Below, piece by piece: positions 1 to 10,959 of a DNA stretch of 64,000 nucleotides (its first letter is position 1; the number at the start of each line of letters is the position of its first letter). The translations under genes and the position numbers were made by a program. The notes under the pieces are model-generated. The model worked only from the letters and a program-made list of their open reading frames with translations, had not been told where the DNA came from and did not search any database. The stretch is from NCBI RefSeq assembly GCF_910592395.1, contig NC_088316.1:10356001-10420000 (forward strand). The letters are read 5' to 3'. Source of the DNA: Lineus longissimus. Lineage: Eukaryota > Nemertea > Pilidiophora > Heteronemertea > Lineidae.

Positions 1-508
1 CTTGGCATTCCCAAAGGCAGGCCGCATAATGTATATCGCGCTGTAGCCGTCAGTCTCTGAATCAACCGTGTGACTCGGCCTAGACAATGCTGTACCGCCA
101 ATGGAACGTATGTGCAAGAGACTAAAATATTGAGCGATGCCGTGTGCTGTCTAAAAATAGCGCTGACCTCATCTTCACCGTACAAACAGCCAACGAACTG
201 ACGAAACTTGGGGAATCCCCTCACAGCGCAAGGCACTGTGGGATATCCTCGCCTCATGATCGAAATGGCGCCATGAACACTTACAGCTAGTTGGGTGAAT
301 AATGGTGAATTTTAAAAAGAAACCACGCACGAAATCTTTCTGGGGAGGACCCCCACACAATAAACAGAGCAGAATAACTCTGTAATTTGCCAGAAATTAC
401 TCCCAATGCATTTGAAATTTGAACTTCTTCAGCGAGTAAGGCACCCCCTTGAACCCTCCCCATCAGAAAAATTTTCAGGTTGTGACCTCTCAGCTCACTG
501 TCATGCCT
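1..508. other. intron or upstream sequence of COQ2, nothing recognised
   Basis: This stretch lies upstream of the last COQ2 exon. I see no exon with good splice sites and no familiar repeat. A long minus-strand reading frame runs in from the neighbouring minisatellite, but its non-repeat part has no recognisable domain. Confidence 0.4.
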
Positions 509-1129
509 GCTTTGCCTAACATGCCTAACTTCATCCAGATCTTTTAAATAAGTACTGTTGTCAGGAATGGTCAGGTCTCTTTGCCTAACATGCCTAACTT
601 CACCCAGATCTTTTAAATAAGTACTGTTGTCAGGAATGGTCAGGTCTCTTTGCCTAACATGCCTAACTTCACCCAGATCTTTTAAATAAGTACTGTTGTC
701 AAGAATGGTCAGGTCTCTTTGCCTAACATGCCTAACTTCACCCAGATCTTTTAAATGAGTACTGTTGTCAGGAATGGTCAGGTCTCTTTGCCTAACATGC
801 CTAACTTCACCCAGATCTTTTAAATGAGTACTGTTGTCAGGAATGGTCAGGTCTCTTTGCCTAACATGCCTAACTTCACCCAGATCTTTTAAATAAGTAC
901 TGTTGTCAGGAATGGTCAGGTCTCTTTGCCTAACATGCCTAACTTCACCCAGATCTTTTAAATAAGTACTGTTGTCAGGAATGGTCAGGTCTCTTTGCCT
1001 AACATGCCTAACTTCACCCAGATCTTTTAAATAAGTACTGTTGTCAGAAATGGTCAGGTCTCTTTGCCTAACATTCCTAACTTCACCCAGATCTTTTAAA
1101 TGAGTACTGTTGTCAGAAATGGTCAGGTT
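509..1129. repeat. 69-bp minisatellite, nine copies
   Basis: Nine head-to-tail copies of a 69-bp unit fill exactly 621 bp. The minus strand is open through the array (reading frame 287-1210) and repeats 23 residues beginning DLTIPDNSTY and continuing LKDLGEVRHVRQR. The units differ at a few sites only: Y/H, P/L/S, G/D and H/N, plus N/D in the first copy and S/R in the last. Every difference I found changes the amino acid and none is silent. That argues against a protein under purifying selection and for a neutral minisatellite whose unit happens to be a multiple of three. The array lies in a COQ2 intron, antisense to that gene. Confidence 0.85.
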
Positions 1130-1235
1130 AGCGTTGATTGGGCAGCTATTCTGAGTTATACTGAAAGTTTCTGATATAATAGACTGGGGAATAAAAATAA
1201 AGCGCTTCAAGAATGTTGACCGTATGAAAGCGTCA

Positions 1236-1652
1236 TATTAGGGCCTTTCAGACGACAGGAAAAAAGCCACATGCGATCCGATTGAATCCGAATGTGGTTT
1301 AAATTTTTCTCTTCTTAATGCAAAATGATCCGGATCTATGTGGTCCCATCCGGATTAAAAAAACACCATCCATCTAGATGCATCTGGATCAAAAGCGTCA
1401 TCTAAACCCAAATTGATACCGAATCCTGATTCATTTTACCTGGGCGCAGGCGCACTAACGTATTTTTTACACCTCCACAAGCAACCGGTATTGGAGAGTT
1501 CCACAACTGCAGAAATGAGTTCATATGAGAGCGCTTTGCACTGATTGTCTAAATGCGCACAATTTTGGAGACCTGAATGTTCTTCGATCAGATCACATCC
1601 GGATCCGATCCGAATGTGGTTTTTTTCGCCTCCCATCTGAATGTCCCTATTA
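1236..1652. mobile_element. MITE-like element with imperfect terminal inverted repeats
   Basis: The left end (TATTAGGGCCTTTCAGA) is matched in inverse orientation by the right end (TCTGAATGTCCCTATTA). The similarity continues into a subterminal A-run followed by a CCACAT-type block on each side. No transposase frame is present. I read it as a non-autonomous DNA transposon in a COQ2 intron; the superfamily cannot be told. Confidence 0.5.
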
Positions 1653-2311
1653 GAACTTACTTTTATCTTTATGTATTGATTTATGATAAAAACCTAGAAA
1701 GAGAAAAAGTTAACTTGCTGCTTTGGGTTTTCATAAACGTACAATAAACCTTGCATGTATCAAGACTCACATAAACCTGATACATGTACTCACATATAAC
1801 AGACAGATTTTTATAAATCCCAGGTCCAGGGTTCCAATACTGTGGGTGATATGTGTACAATGGATTTTGTATATTATCATGGACAAAAATGCTGGCCCAG
1901 TTTACTGCAATATATGCAAGGTTTACTGTTTTTCCCTTTTGAAGAAGGTTACATCTCGTCCACCATCTCTCCAGCCAAGAGTATGGGTAGCAGGTCTGAT
2001 GATTTAACTTTATACTGGCATTTGAACAATATTTCACCGTGCAGAGCAATACTGTAAATCACAACAGAATCCCAGATAGCACCAGGCAGATGAACTTAAC
2101 AGCCCAAGCAATACCTGAGCAGTCTGGAATGTCTGCTTGTAGAGAATTTTGAATTTTTTTATGTTGCTCAAGGTTGAATATGATGAGGAGATATTTAGCA
2201 AGGTGCCCAGCTATTGCCTGTATATACTGTGGAACGAAGGCTTGAACATCGTACTAGATGAGCCCAGTTATATATGTTGTGTGCATCTCACCATCAGCGC
2301 TATTTTTTCAG
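1653..2311. other. COQ2 intron, no recognised exon
   Basis: I looked here for the penultimate COQ2 exon and found no conserved UbiA-family sequence. Overlapping short frames on both strands have no recognisable domains. The stretch ends in the polypyrimidine tract and cag acceptor of the last COQ2 exon. Confidence 0.4.
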
Positions 2312-2476
2312 ATCTCCACTTTAGATATCAACAATCCGGAGGACTGTGGAAAAAAGTTCCGCTCCAACCGGAACTTGGGCCTGGTACTGTTTACGGCGAT
2401 TGTCATTGGGACACTCTTGAAGAAGAAGAAACAAGTGCTACCAAATGAAGAAAATGCTGCAAGGTCTGTGACGTGA
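2312..2476 (+). CDS. COQ2: COQ2, last coding exon (4-hydroxybenzoate polyprenyltransferase, mitochondrial)
   Basis: COQ2 is the inner-mitochondrial-membrane UbiA-family enzyme that attaches the polyprenyl tail to 4-hydroxybenzoate in ubiquinone synthesis. The exon follows a strong acceptor (tattttttcag), opens in phase 0 and ends at TGA 2474-2476, giving 54 residues. They start [12 protein letters not shown], continue through [10 protein letters not shown], cross a hydrophobic segment ([15 protein letters not shown]) and end in a lysine-rich tail. From memory, the C-terminus of animal COQ2 has the same layout: a TLDI-x-x-PEDC block, a KF-x-SNR-x-LGL block, the last membrane helix, then lysines. 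The rest of the gene must lie upstream of the window, because no other exon was found in the first 2.3 kb. The identification rests on this one exon. Confidence 0.82.
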   Translation: MSTLDINNPEDCGKKFRSNRNLGLVLFTAIVIGTLLKKKKQVLPNEENAARSVT

Positions 2477-3242
2477 ATGACATGGCATGTTTATCTTGGA
2501 CTTTTCTGGCTAAGGATTCTTCGACCGATGATCATGTATAACATTGAGTGTGTAATCACGCACGTTGATGAAGCTGGCTCTCTAAATTATAAAATTCCCA
2601 TTGTTAATGATTGAACAGCTGCTCTGTTTCGTACTTGACATGTTAGAGCTTGGCATCTTTAACCTCCGTGGATAAGAGGTGCAGCAGGTGATATGACACA
2701 AGTAGACAATTTCTTGTCAGCCTTTGGTGTTCATGAAAATGTAATAGTGAAAAATGCAGATGGTGTATTCTCATGACATCAGACACTGAGTCACATGCAA
2801 TGACCGTTGAAAATGTGACATTGAGGCACTTGAGCTGGGTTAGGGCAGCATTAAACCAAATATAGCCAGAATTTCCTAAAAAGGTTTGGTCTTGCAGCAG
2901 AAAGGGGGGGCATTCAAAAAACATCCCCCTGGATCCGGGCCCGGGTGTGGTTTGATAATGTGTGTCTTCTAAACTACTTGTCAGTCTAGATTTGACCAGT
3001 TCACACAGTGCTGTGTCAAATGAAGGACCTTTTATGCTCCATTCAAGCAATTGAATTTTACTAAATGTGCTAATAATGTATTGAGAATCACATATTTTTT
3101 TCTGTTAATGAGGTGAAGACATGTGACCCTTATAATAAATCAATATCACCTGACTTAGCCATAGGACCAATGAAGAAATTGACAGTAAACTGATAGTTTT
3201 TACTATCATTCAAGATCGTGGAAAACTACCAAATTTGACACT
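2477..3242. other. COQ2 3' untranslated and downstream region
   Basis: No coding signal is seen after the COQ2 stop. An ATTAAA near 2852 and an AATAAA at 3134-3139 are possible polyadenylation hexamers. The 33-bp array begins at the end of this stretch. Confidence 0.4.
3134..3139 (+). terminator. candidate polyadenylation signal for COQ2
   Basis: A canonical AATAAA lies about 660 bp downstream of the COQ2 stop codon, just before the 33-bp array. It is the first exact hexamer I saw on this strand after the gene. A weaker ATTAAA lies about 280 bp upstream of it. Confidence 0.3.
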
Positions 3243-4275
3243 TTGACCAATGTCAAGCTGGAGACCAGACTCCTGCTCTCCAATGTGGAGCTGGAGATTA
3301 GACCCCATCTCTCCAATGTCGAGCTGGAGACTAGACCCCATCTCTCCAATGTGGAGCTCGAGACTAGACCCCATCTCTCCAATGTGGAGCTGGAGACCAG
3401 ACGCTTGCTCTTCAATGTGGAGCTGGAGACAAGACCCCATCTCTCCAATGTGGAGCTGGAGACCAGACGCTTGCTCTTCAATGTGGAGCTGGAGACTAGA
3501 CCCCATCTCTCCAATGTGGAGCTGGAGACTAGACCCCATCTTTCCAATGTGGAACTGGAGACCAGACTCCTGCTCTCCAATGTGGAGCTGGAGACCAGAC
3601 CCCATCTCTCAAATGTGGAGCTGGAGACCGGACTCTTGCTCTCCAATGTGGAGCTGGGGACTAGACTCCATCACTCCAATGTGGGGCTGGAGACTAAACT
3701 CCTGCTCTCCAGTATGGAGCTGGAGAACAGACCCCATCTCTCCAATGTGGAGCTAGAGACCTGACCCCCATCTCTCCAATGTGGAGCTGGAAACTAGACC
3801 CCATCTCTCTAATGTGGAGCTGGAGACCAGACTTGCTCTCCAATGTGGAGCTGGAGACCAAACCCCATCTCTCCAATGTGAGGCTGGAGACTAAGACTCT
3901 TGCTCTCCAATGTGGAGCTGGAGACTAGACGCCCATCTTTCCAATGTTGAGATGGAGACCAGACTCTTGCTCTCCAATGTGGGGCTGGAGACAAGACCCA
4001 TCTCTCCAATGTTGAGTTCGAGACTAGACCCATCTCTCCAATGTGGAGCTGGAGACTAGACCCCCATCTTTCCAATGTTGAGATGGAGACCAGACTCTTG
4101 CTCTCCAATGTGGAGCTGGAGACAAGACCCATCTCTCCAATGTGGAGCTGGAGACTAGACCCATCTCTCCAGTGTGGAGCTGGAGACTAGACCCATCTCT
4201 CCAATGTGGGGCTGGAGACTAGACCCCATCTCTTCAATGTGGGGCTGGAGACTAGACCCCATCTCTCCAATGTGG
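3243..4275. repeat. 33-bp minisatellite, about 31 copies
   Basis: The unit reads ctccaatgtggagctggaga followed by ctagaccccatct, with sub-variants ending in cagactcctgct. For the first half-kilobase the period stays exactly 33 bp. Three reading frames are therefore open together: plus-strand NVELETRPHLS and a second plus frame rich in W and P, and minus-strand LERWGLVSSST. After about 3760 single-base indels break all frames. Simultaneous openness on both strands is what an array with a period divisible by three gives for free, so I do not call a gene. Confidence 0.9.
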
Positions 4276-4854
4276 AGTCTAGAGGTCTCTGTGGTGGTAC
4301 TGACTGTCTGGCGTGCATTTCCAAATTCCCAACACAGAAGGAGAAAAACTGTTTCGTAGTCAAAGTGTCTTCAGGAGAATCGTCAATCGTCAATCATCAT
4401 AATGACTGAATGCTTCTGTACACTGTGCAGGCATATAAAGATTGGCTGTTGAAAAGTGTATTCAGATCTAGATTCCTGTGGAAATCAGTTGCCTACAACA
4501 ATTCATATCGAGGTTCACCCCATTCGACAAGAGAATCTGAAGTGGGATGGTTCCGTTTGTGAGCTTCTTCACAGTGATATGGAGCCCGCGAACAGCTGGC
4601 TTCTACTTTCACTTTGGTTTGTTCATCCGTACAATCGGCAGTGACAGCAAGTCGGACGTGGAAAGCAAGAAGTTCTTGATAGAGATGTCGCATTTGGTTG
4701 AATTTCACAAATTGTCTTGTCTGATGGACAGTGAAGTTGCAGAAGTCTATATATTTGTGTTGATAGGAGGAGGTGTCCCCATGGGGTCCTACATGCTTTC
4801 TTGTGTGAAGATCCTTTCACTCAAAGTCTTGGAAATGCGCATCTTCTGGCTCAA
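4276..4854. other. spacer between two tandem arrays
   Basis: This single-copy stretch separates the 33-bp and 58-bp arrays. Short overlapping frames exist on both strands but none resembles a known family or has a convincing pair of splice sites. Confidence 0.4.
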
Positions 4855-6675
4855 AGATGCATTTGTATGAGGATGACCCTGGTTGTTCTTACAGACGAAG
4901 GTAGCTCAAAGAGATCTGTCTTGTATAATGATGTCCCAGGTTGTTCTTACAGGGGTAGGTGTCAAAGATGGGTGTCTTCCGTGAAGATGTCCCTGGTTGT
5001 AATTGCAGACGCAGGTGTCTCAAAGAGATGTGTCTTGTGTGAAGATGTCCCTGGTTGTACTTGCAGACGCAGGTGTCTCAAAGAGATGTGTCTTGTGTGA
5101 AGATGTCCCTGGTTGTACTTGCAGACGCAGGTGTCTCAAAGAAATGTGTCTTGTGTGAAGATGTCCCTGATTGTACTTGCAGACGCAGGTGTCTCAAAGA
5201 AATGTGTCTTGTGTGAAGATGTCCTTGGTTGTACTTGCAGACGCAGGTGTCTCAAAGAAATGTGTCTTGTGTGAAGATGTCCCTGGTTGTAATTGCAGAT
5301 GCAGGTGTCTCAAAGAAATGTGTCTTGTATGAAGATGACCCTGGTTGTACTTGCAGACACAGGTGTCTCAAAGAGATGTTTCTTGTATGAAGAAGACCCT
5401 GGTTGTAATTGCAGACACAGGTGTCTCAAAGAGATGCGCCTTGAATGAAGACATCTCAGGTTGTACTTGCAGACGCAGGTGTCTCGAAGATATGCGTCTT
5501 CTGTGAAGATGTCCCTGGTTGTACTCACGGGCGCAAGATGGGTTTTGTGTAAAGATGTATCTGGTTGTGCTTACGAGCGCAGGAGTCTCAAAGAGATGTG
5601 TTATGTATGAAGATACCTGGTTGTTCTTATAGACACAAGTTTCTCAAAGAGATGTTTATTATATGAAGATGTCCCTGGTTGTACTTGCAGACGCAAGAGT
5701 CTCAAAGAGATGTGTCTTGTGTGAAGATGTCCTTGGTTGTACTAACAGAAGCAGGAGTCTCAAAGAGATGTGTCTTGTGTGAAGATGTCCTTGGTTGTAC
5801 TTACAGATGCAGGAGTCTCAAAGAGATGTTTCTTGTGTGAAGATGTCCTTGGTTGTACTTACAGGCGCAGGAGTCTCAAAGAGATGTGTCTTGTGTGAAG
5901 ATGTCCTTGGTTGTACTTACAGACACAGGAGTCTCAAAGAGATGTGTCTTGTGTGAAGATGTCCTTGGTTGTACTTACAGACACAGGTGTCTCAAAGAGA
6001 TGTGTCTTGTGTGAAGATGTCCTTGGTTGTACTTACAGACACAGGTGTCTCAAAGAGATGTGTCTTGTGTGAAGATGTCCTTGGTTGTACTTATAGACAC
6101 AGGAGTCTCAAAGAGATGTGTCTTGTGTGAAGATGTCCTTGGTTGTACTTACAGACGCAGGAGTCTCAAAGAGATGTGTCTTGTGTGAAGATGTCCTTGG
6201 TTGTACTTACAGACGCAGCTCTCTCGAAGAGATGCGTCTTGTGTAAAGATGTCCTTGGTTGTACTTGCAGACACAGGAGTCTCAAAGATATGTGTCTTGT
6301 ATGAAGATCCCTGGTTGTTCTTACTGACGCAGGTGTCTCCAAGAGATCTGTCTTTAATGAAGATCCCTGGTTGTTCTTACTGACACAGGTGTCTCGAAGA
6401 GATCTGTCTTTAATGAAGATCCCTGGTTGTTCTTACTGACACAGGTGTCTCAAAGAGATTTGTCTTTAATGAAGATCCCTGGTTGTTCTTACTGACACAG
6501 GTGTCTCAAAGAGATTTGTCTTCAATGAAGATCCCTGGTTGTTCTTACTGACACAGGTGTGGCAAAGAGATCTGTCTTCTATGAAGATCCCTGGTTGTTC
6601 TTACTGACGCAGGTATCTCAAAGAGATGTATCTTGTGTGACGACTTCTGGTTGTTCTTACAGACAGATGTGTCAT
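4855..6675. repeat. 58-bp minisatellite with a 56-bp subfamily, about 31 copies
   Basis: The unit is gaagatgtccctggttgtac, then ttgcagacgcaggtgtctca, then aagagatgtgtcttgtgt, 58 bp in all. The middle block (about 5690-6250) is the most uniform and carries a ccttggttgtacttacag variant. From about 6300 the copies become 56 bp long because gt is lost from gaagatgtcc, and they read ggttgttcttactgacacag. The array thus has blocks of related sub-variants, as expected from local amplification. Its period is not a multiple of three and no frame runs through it. Confidence 0.9.
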
Positions 6676-8214
6676 ATATGAAGAGATCTTTCGCTTTACT
6701 TACAAGGGGAGGTGTCTCGAAAATATGTGTCCTGTATGAATATGTCCCTGGTTGTACATTACATTAGAAACCCCTTTAATGAGCACAGCACGGAGGCCAA
6801 CAAATTCTCTACCTTGGTATTATTAAGGGCAATATTACCCAGGTGTCGGCTGTCCAGTCACCACCTCTTTCTTCTACATCAGTAGTTTCTGTCAACGAAT
6901 TGTCCAAAAAAAAAGTTCAAAATCTGACCAAGTTATCACGCTTTTCCAATGTCAACTCTGATTTGACCCTAGGTCAACTCTGATTTGATCCTAGGTCAAT
7001 TCTGATTTGACCCTCGTTAGCTCCCATGTGTCCATTCTTTCCATGCATGTGGAACATGCACTAATTAGGCGCTTCCTGAAGCTATGGATCTACCCTGTGA
7101 TGACTTGGTGTCAGTATCGATTTTTCCGACGTCACGCTGATGGCGCTTGATAACCCCGCTACTCTGACGATAATGGAAATGTTGCGGCGTAATAGCGGGT
7201 TGATGTGAAGTTGGATCTCACGTGCACTCAGGTGGCGGGAAAGGTATTTCGCGCAAGGATTTGTGCGTACTAAAAATAACGAATGATGCGTTTTTCTACT
7301 ATCTAAGAGCTGAAACAAAAGCATCAAACACGTTCAGAAAAATAGTTTACAGATGAATAAGGAGAAGAAAGAAACATACTGCCACAAAAAGCCACCCATT
7401 CTTTTAAGAGGTGTACTGAATAAAAAGGTCAAATCTCAATGGAAATGACCAATTCAGGATCAAATGCAGTGTCCTTGATAAAAAGGCATCCGCCAAGGGT
7501 GGTTCCACTGAGCTTATAGTTGCAGGTGTCTAGAAAAGATGAAAATTGTCTGATGGTGTTAGGCAATATACACATCATGATTGTGGATTTCTTGATCAGT
7601 TTCTATATAAGCTCTCTGGCTTTCTAGAAAAGGCCTTTCTATATCAAGAACAAGTAAAATGAATTGAAAATGACACGGTTTTACTTCCATAACCCAAAAG
7701 TTTATTTTCTAGATTTACAATATAGTGCACCATTATCGTTTCATACAGTTACTGCATCTTTTTAATTTGGCGGTTGATGAAAAGTACAAGTAACCAAAGG
7801 ATCACTTATTCGTAAGATTATAGAACAATGGCTGAATAGTTAGTTAGTTGGGGTAATCATCAATTAACCAGGCAATCACTGAACCGCTTCCATCGCATTG
7901 AACAAGGAACTCAATCATACAGACAAAGTATTGAAGAGAAAATGGAACAGAACTTACAAACTTTTATAACCAAGTAGACTACCACTACAAAACATCTCTT
8001 GCTGGAAGATGTCTAGATTTCGAGTGATAGAATATACCCTCAATCCTAAACAGTTTAGAGTGATATATACCTAGGGATATTATTAGGCTAACATGGATCT
8101 GTTAGATTCAACATATTGAACATTTCATGACTTCCTCTAGTTTTGAATAAAGTCCTATGATTGATTACAGTATGTTACAGTGACCTACTGTTTTGTTACG
8201 ATATAAAGAAGCTT
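6676..8214. other. intergenic sequence, no gene recognised
   Basis: Apart from a triplicated 22-bp unit at 6951-7016 this stretch looks single-copy and A+T-rich. A short minus-strand frame at 7082-7327 has no recognisable domain. Confidence 0.4.
6951..7016. repeat. 22-bp unit in three copies
   Basis: Three consecutive copies of gtcaactctgatttgaccct plus two bases (6951-6972, 6973-6994, 6995-7016) differ by single substitutions. Confidence 0.8.
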
Positions 8215-8629
8215 TCACAGGTGTCAACATACCAAATTTAAAGTTTCTGGGACAAATAATGACAAACATGGCACTATTGGTGAAATTTCAGAGTTTAACC
8301 AATGTGACCTTGAAGTACATCCACCCAAAACCCTGAATATCATTTCTCAATGCCTCATTAGAAGTACCCACAGTAAAAATTTCATGATTTCATGAGATAT
8401 TGACAAAATGAGACTTTCAAAATAGTCCAGAAAGTAGATAAAATTGTGATGATTTTTTGCACATGTACGTCAAGGCATGTTATATCATCATCATCAAGGT
8501 TGAAAGCGGTTGGCCTGAAAGACATCCACACACCAAATTTGAACATTCTAGATACCATTGTTCAGGGACGGACGACAACAACCGACAATGGACATGACGT
8601 GGGGAAAGCAGCTCATCTATCTGAGCTAA
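8215..8629 (+). mobile_element. HINE/pearl-like element fragment with 3' hairpin
   Basis: This segment shares several blocks with the element at 44044-44930: the caacataccaaatttaaag block, the block with tgatgattttttgcacatgt and gacatccacacaccaaattt, and a run of acggacgac-type words before the end. It ends in the hairpin AGCTCA-tctatc-TGAGCT at 8610-8627, directly followed by AA, so that CTAA closes the element. A 3' hairpin followed by CTRR is typical of Helitron/Helentron ends. The 5' end is missing or diverged. Confidence 0.5.
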
Positions 8630-8740
8630 CTACATGTAGTACAACAATACCAAGAAACAAGAACTATACCCAAACAAGGCCAAATTCAGTTACAGCTGTA
8701 ACCTTCAAGCAGTAAAAGAGCTTATCAAATGCTAAATCAT

Positions 8741-9804
8741 TATAGTCTTGTCCAAGACGTTCAGAAATCTTGAAAATCGCTGTCTAATTCACAATTGCAT
8801 ATTTATATTTAAATGAAACCTACCTCAAATGAATCTTCCCAGCTTGTCCCTACGTTTTAATCCATTCAAAACTTTACCATGACTACAACCGCACCAGAAA
8901 TGTTGACTTTGCAGAAAGATACGTTTCCTGTGCTATATGCAATTAAATGCACTGGCAGACAAGTCATCAACAATGAAAATCTCATTGTTGACGACGTCAT
9001 TAGGCTCTGGCTCTCAAAGCCTGTACAAATTTTGTGTAGAAAATTTTTTCCTATGCGGTTACATTTGGCCTTATTTTGGAGTGGTTGTGGTCAATACAAA
9101 CTTTGGAATAGAATAGAACACTGGGACAAACTAGGAAGATTCATTTGAGGTAGGTTTCATTTAAAACCATCAGAAACTAGAAATACAGTGATTGCGAGCA
9201 ATCACTCATGATACCCCCGCCGTGGGAGTATAGCAGTGGTCGTGGCTAGGTGAAAAGATGTTTTTGAGGCTAGAGGTGATTTTTTTCATGGGCGAGAGTT
9301 TTTGCAAGCAAAGGTTTTGTGAATTGGCAACCTGGTACGAACCTTCCCTAGAAATATCGGATCAATGGGCGCACTGGTTCTCTTTTAAATGAGCGGAAAC
9401 GAAAATCAAGATGGCTGCCCCTGGCGGCCATATTGGCCATCGGCAACCTGGTACGAACCTTCCCTAGAAATACGAGATGAATGGGTGCCCTGGTTCTCTT
9501 TTAAATGAGCCGAAATGAAAATGGGCGTCGCCACAAAAATCAAGATGGCAGCCCTTGAAGCCATATTGGATGCGTGACGACATTGAATACCATACCATGC
9601 GACCTCCCACTCATGGTGAGTTTCCACAATAAAAACATATTTGTTCCATGCAGTGGTTTTCATTCAATCACTCCGGACAGACGGACGGACGCACGGACGA
9701 GTGCAAAACAGTATACCCCCACCAACTCGTTGGCGGGGGTATAATAATAATTATGAATTAGAGAGCGATTTTCAAGATCTCTCAACATCTTTGACAAGAC
9801 CATA
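8741..9804. mobile_element. foldback element with long inverted arms, interrupted by another repeat
   Basis: The left arm (from tatagtcttgtccaagac through aatgaaacctacctcaaatg to about 8860) reappears inverted. One part is at about 9125-9165 (catttgaggtaggtttcatt) and the outermost part at 9756-9804 (gagcgattttcaagatc, then gacaagaccata). The right arm is therefore split by the element at 9189-9745. No transposase is visible. A plus-strand frame inside (8879-9148) has no recognisable domain. Confidence 0.65.
9189..9745. mobile_element. dispersed repeat with ataccccc/gggggtat ends, nested in a foldback
   Basis: It begins with a small hairpin (GTGATTG-cgag-CAATCAC) and ATACCCCCGCC, and ends in GGCGGGGGTAT, so its ends are inverted copies. 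It holds a tandem duplication of about 116 bp (from 9326 and from 9442, both opening ggcaacctggtacgaacc). An ACGG-type microsatellite (gacggacggacgcacggacg) lies near 9671-9695. It has no coding capacity. Confidence 0.6.
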
Positions 9805-10959
9805 GTGTATGTGGTTCATTCACCAACAAGATCTCATTGAAGACACATTTGGGTTCTGTACTTTTTCCCAATTCCATCACACCAAAATGGGTCGCAAGTC
9901 ACATTTCTGGTATATGGAGTATCCACACACCCGCTCATATAGCTTAGGTTACATGCAACATTGTGATACCACTCCCATCTTTGTTACCACTGTTGTGCCT
10001 TGGGAATTAGTAATGAAGATGTCCGAGATAACAACAATGTCAATAATGTCTGCAGAAAATAATGTTTTTTTATTACAATACAATAGCCATTTTCTTTATA
10101 AGGACTTCACAAAAATTGCTCTAAGATGTTATTTTTTATTTGAATGATTGCTGAAGCTGACTGATAGCATACTCTGTTGTGGCGTTTAAAAGCCTTATTA
10201 TCTCATAATCTGCAAGTGGATCAGAACTGACAGAATCTCATATTGCCAGTGATTGCTGTCTGATTTGGTGTGTTGGGTAACAAAACACCTCCCGATTTTT
10301 TCTTAGACTCCTCCATTCACCGTCCAAGGGGTGGAAACACACTATCTTCACTGAAGAGTACATCCATCACCCAATATCTAATCTAATCCTAATTTTGTTA
10401 TCCGCTTGAAATGCTGGAACTTTGGGAGAACGATATAGCACGTACAATAGAGTAGCATATTCTCAATACTGAGAAATAGGCAACACATACATAGCATCAC
10501 AAAATTTAAAACTTGTAAAATGACATTGAAACTAACAATAAAACGACATTCCTATATCAATCCATTTTATAAGGCAGATTCACTATGTATGCATGTTTTG
10601 GTGCATAATTAGCCAATATCCCCTCTAGAAATACAGCAGCATTTTCCTTGACATAAGATCAGGTGCATAATTATTCGAATACCTCGTTATATACAAGAAT
10701 CATTGAGTGAATTTGTACAGTAATGTTAGCATTTAAAAACTTGGGACATTGACCGATACAATACGAGTGAGGACAGGTAGTCCTTGCATTCACATAATGT
10801 CCGCACGTCTTATCCACTTGAGAGCCGATTTCATCCATTGTGGTGACAGACATGGCGATCATGTTGTGTTTTGATATGTTGGCAGTCATCCATGAGCATG
10901 GCATTTTATTCATTCACTGCTGACATGTGGTTAAAGGGGATCTCAGATCCATGATTCAA
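9805..10959. other. intergenic sequence, no gene supported
   Basis: This is A+T-rich intergenic DNA. A minus-strand frame at 10671-10913 is cysteine-rich (TCGHYVNARTTCPHSYC), but I could not place it in a family and its acceptor side is poor. Confidence 0.35.

Noticed and set aside
287-1210. Long minus-strand reading frame of 307 codons with 23-residue repeats
   Set aside because: It is the 69-bp minisatellite read in one frame; all unit differences are non-silent and the unique part has no domain.
1681-2049. 122-codon minus-strand frame antisense to the COQ2 intron
   Set aside because: No domain, low complexity, and plus-strand frames over the same stretch are equally long.
3206-4132. Several long frames with 11-residue repeats on both strands
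   Set aside because: They follow from a 33-bp period divisible by three; both strands are equally open and indels break all frames after about 3760.
8446-9148. Two 89-codon plus-strand frames
   Set aside because: They lie inside the HINE-like fragment and the foldback element and do not resemble transposase.
10671-10913. Cysteine-rich minus-strand frame (TCGHYVNARTTCPHSYC), possibly a zinc-binding exon
   Set aside because: I could not match it to a family, its upstream side lacks a clean in-frame acceptor, and no neighbouring exon was found. A homology search would decide.
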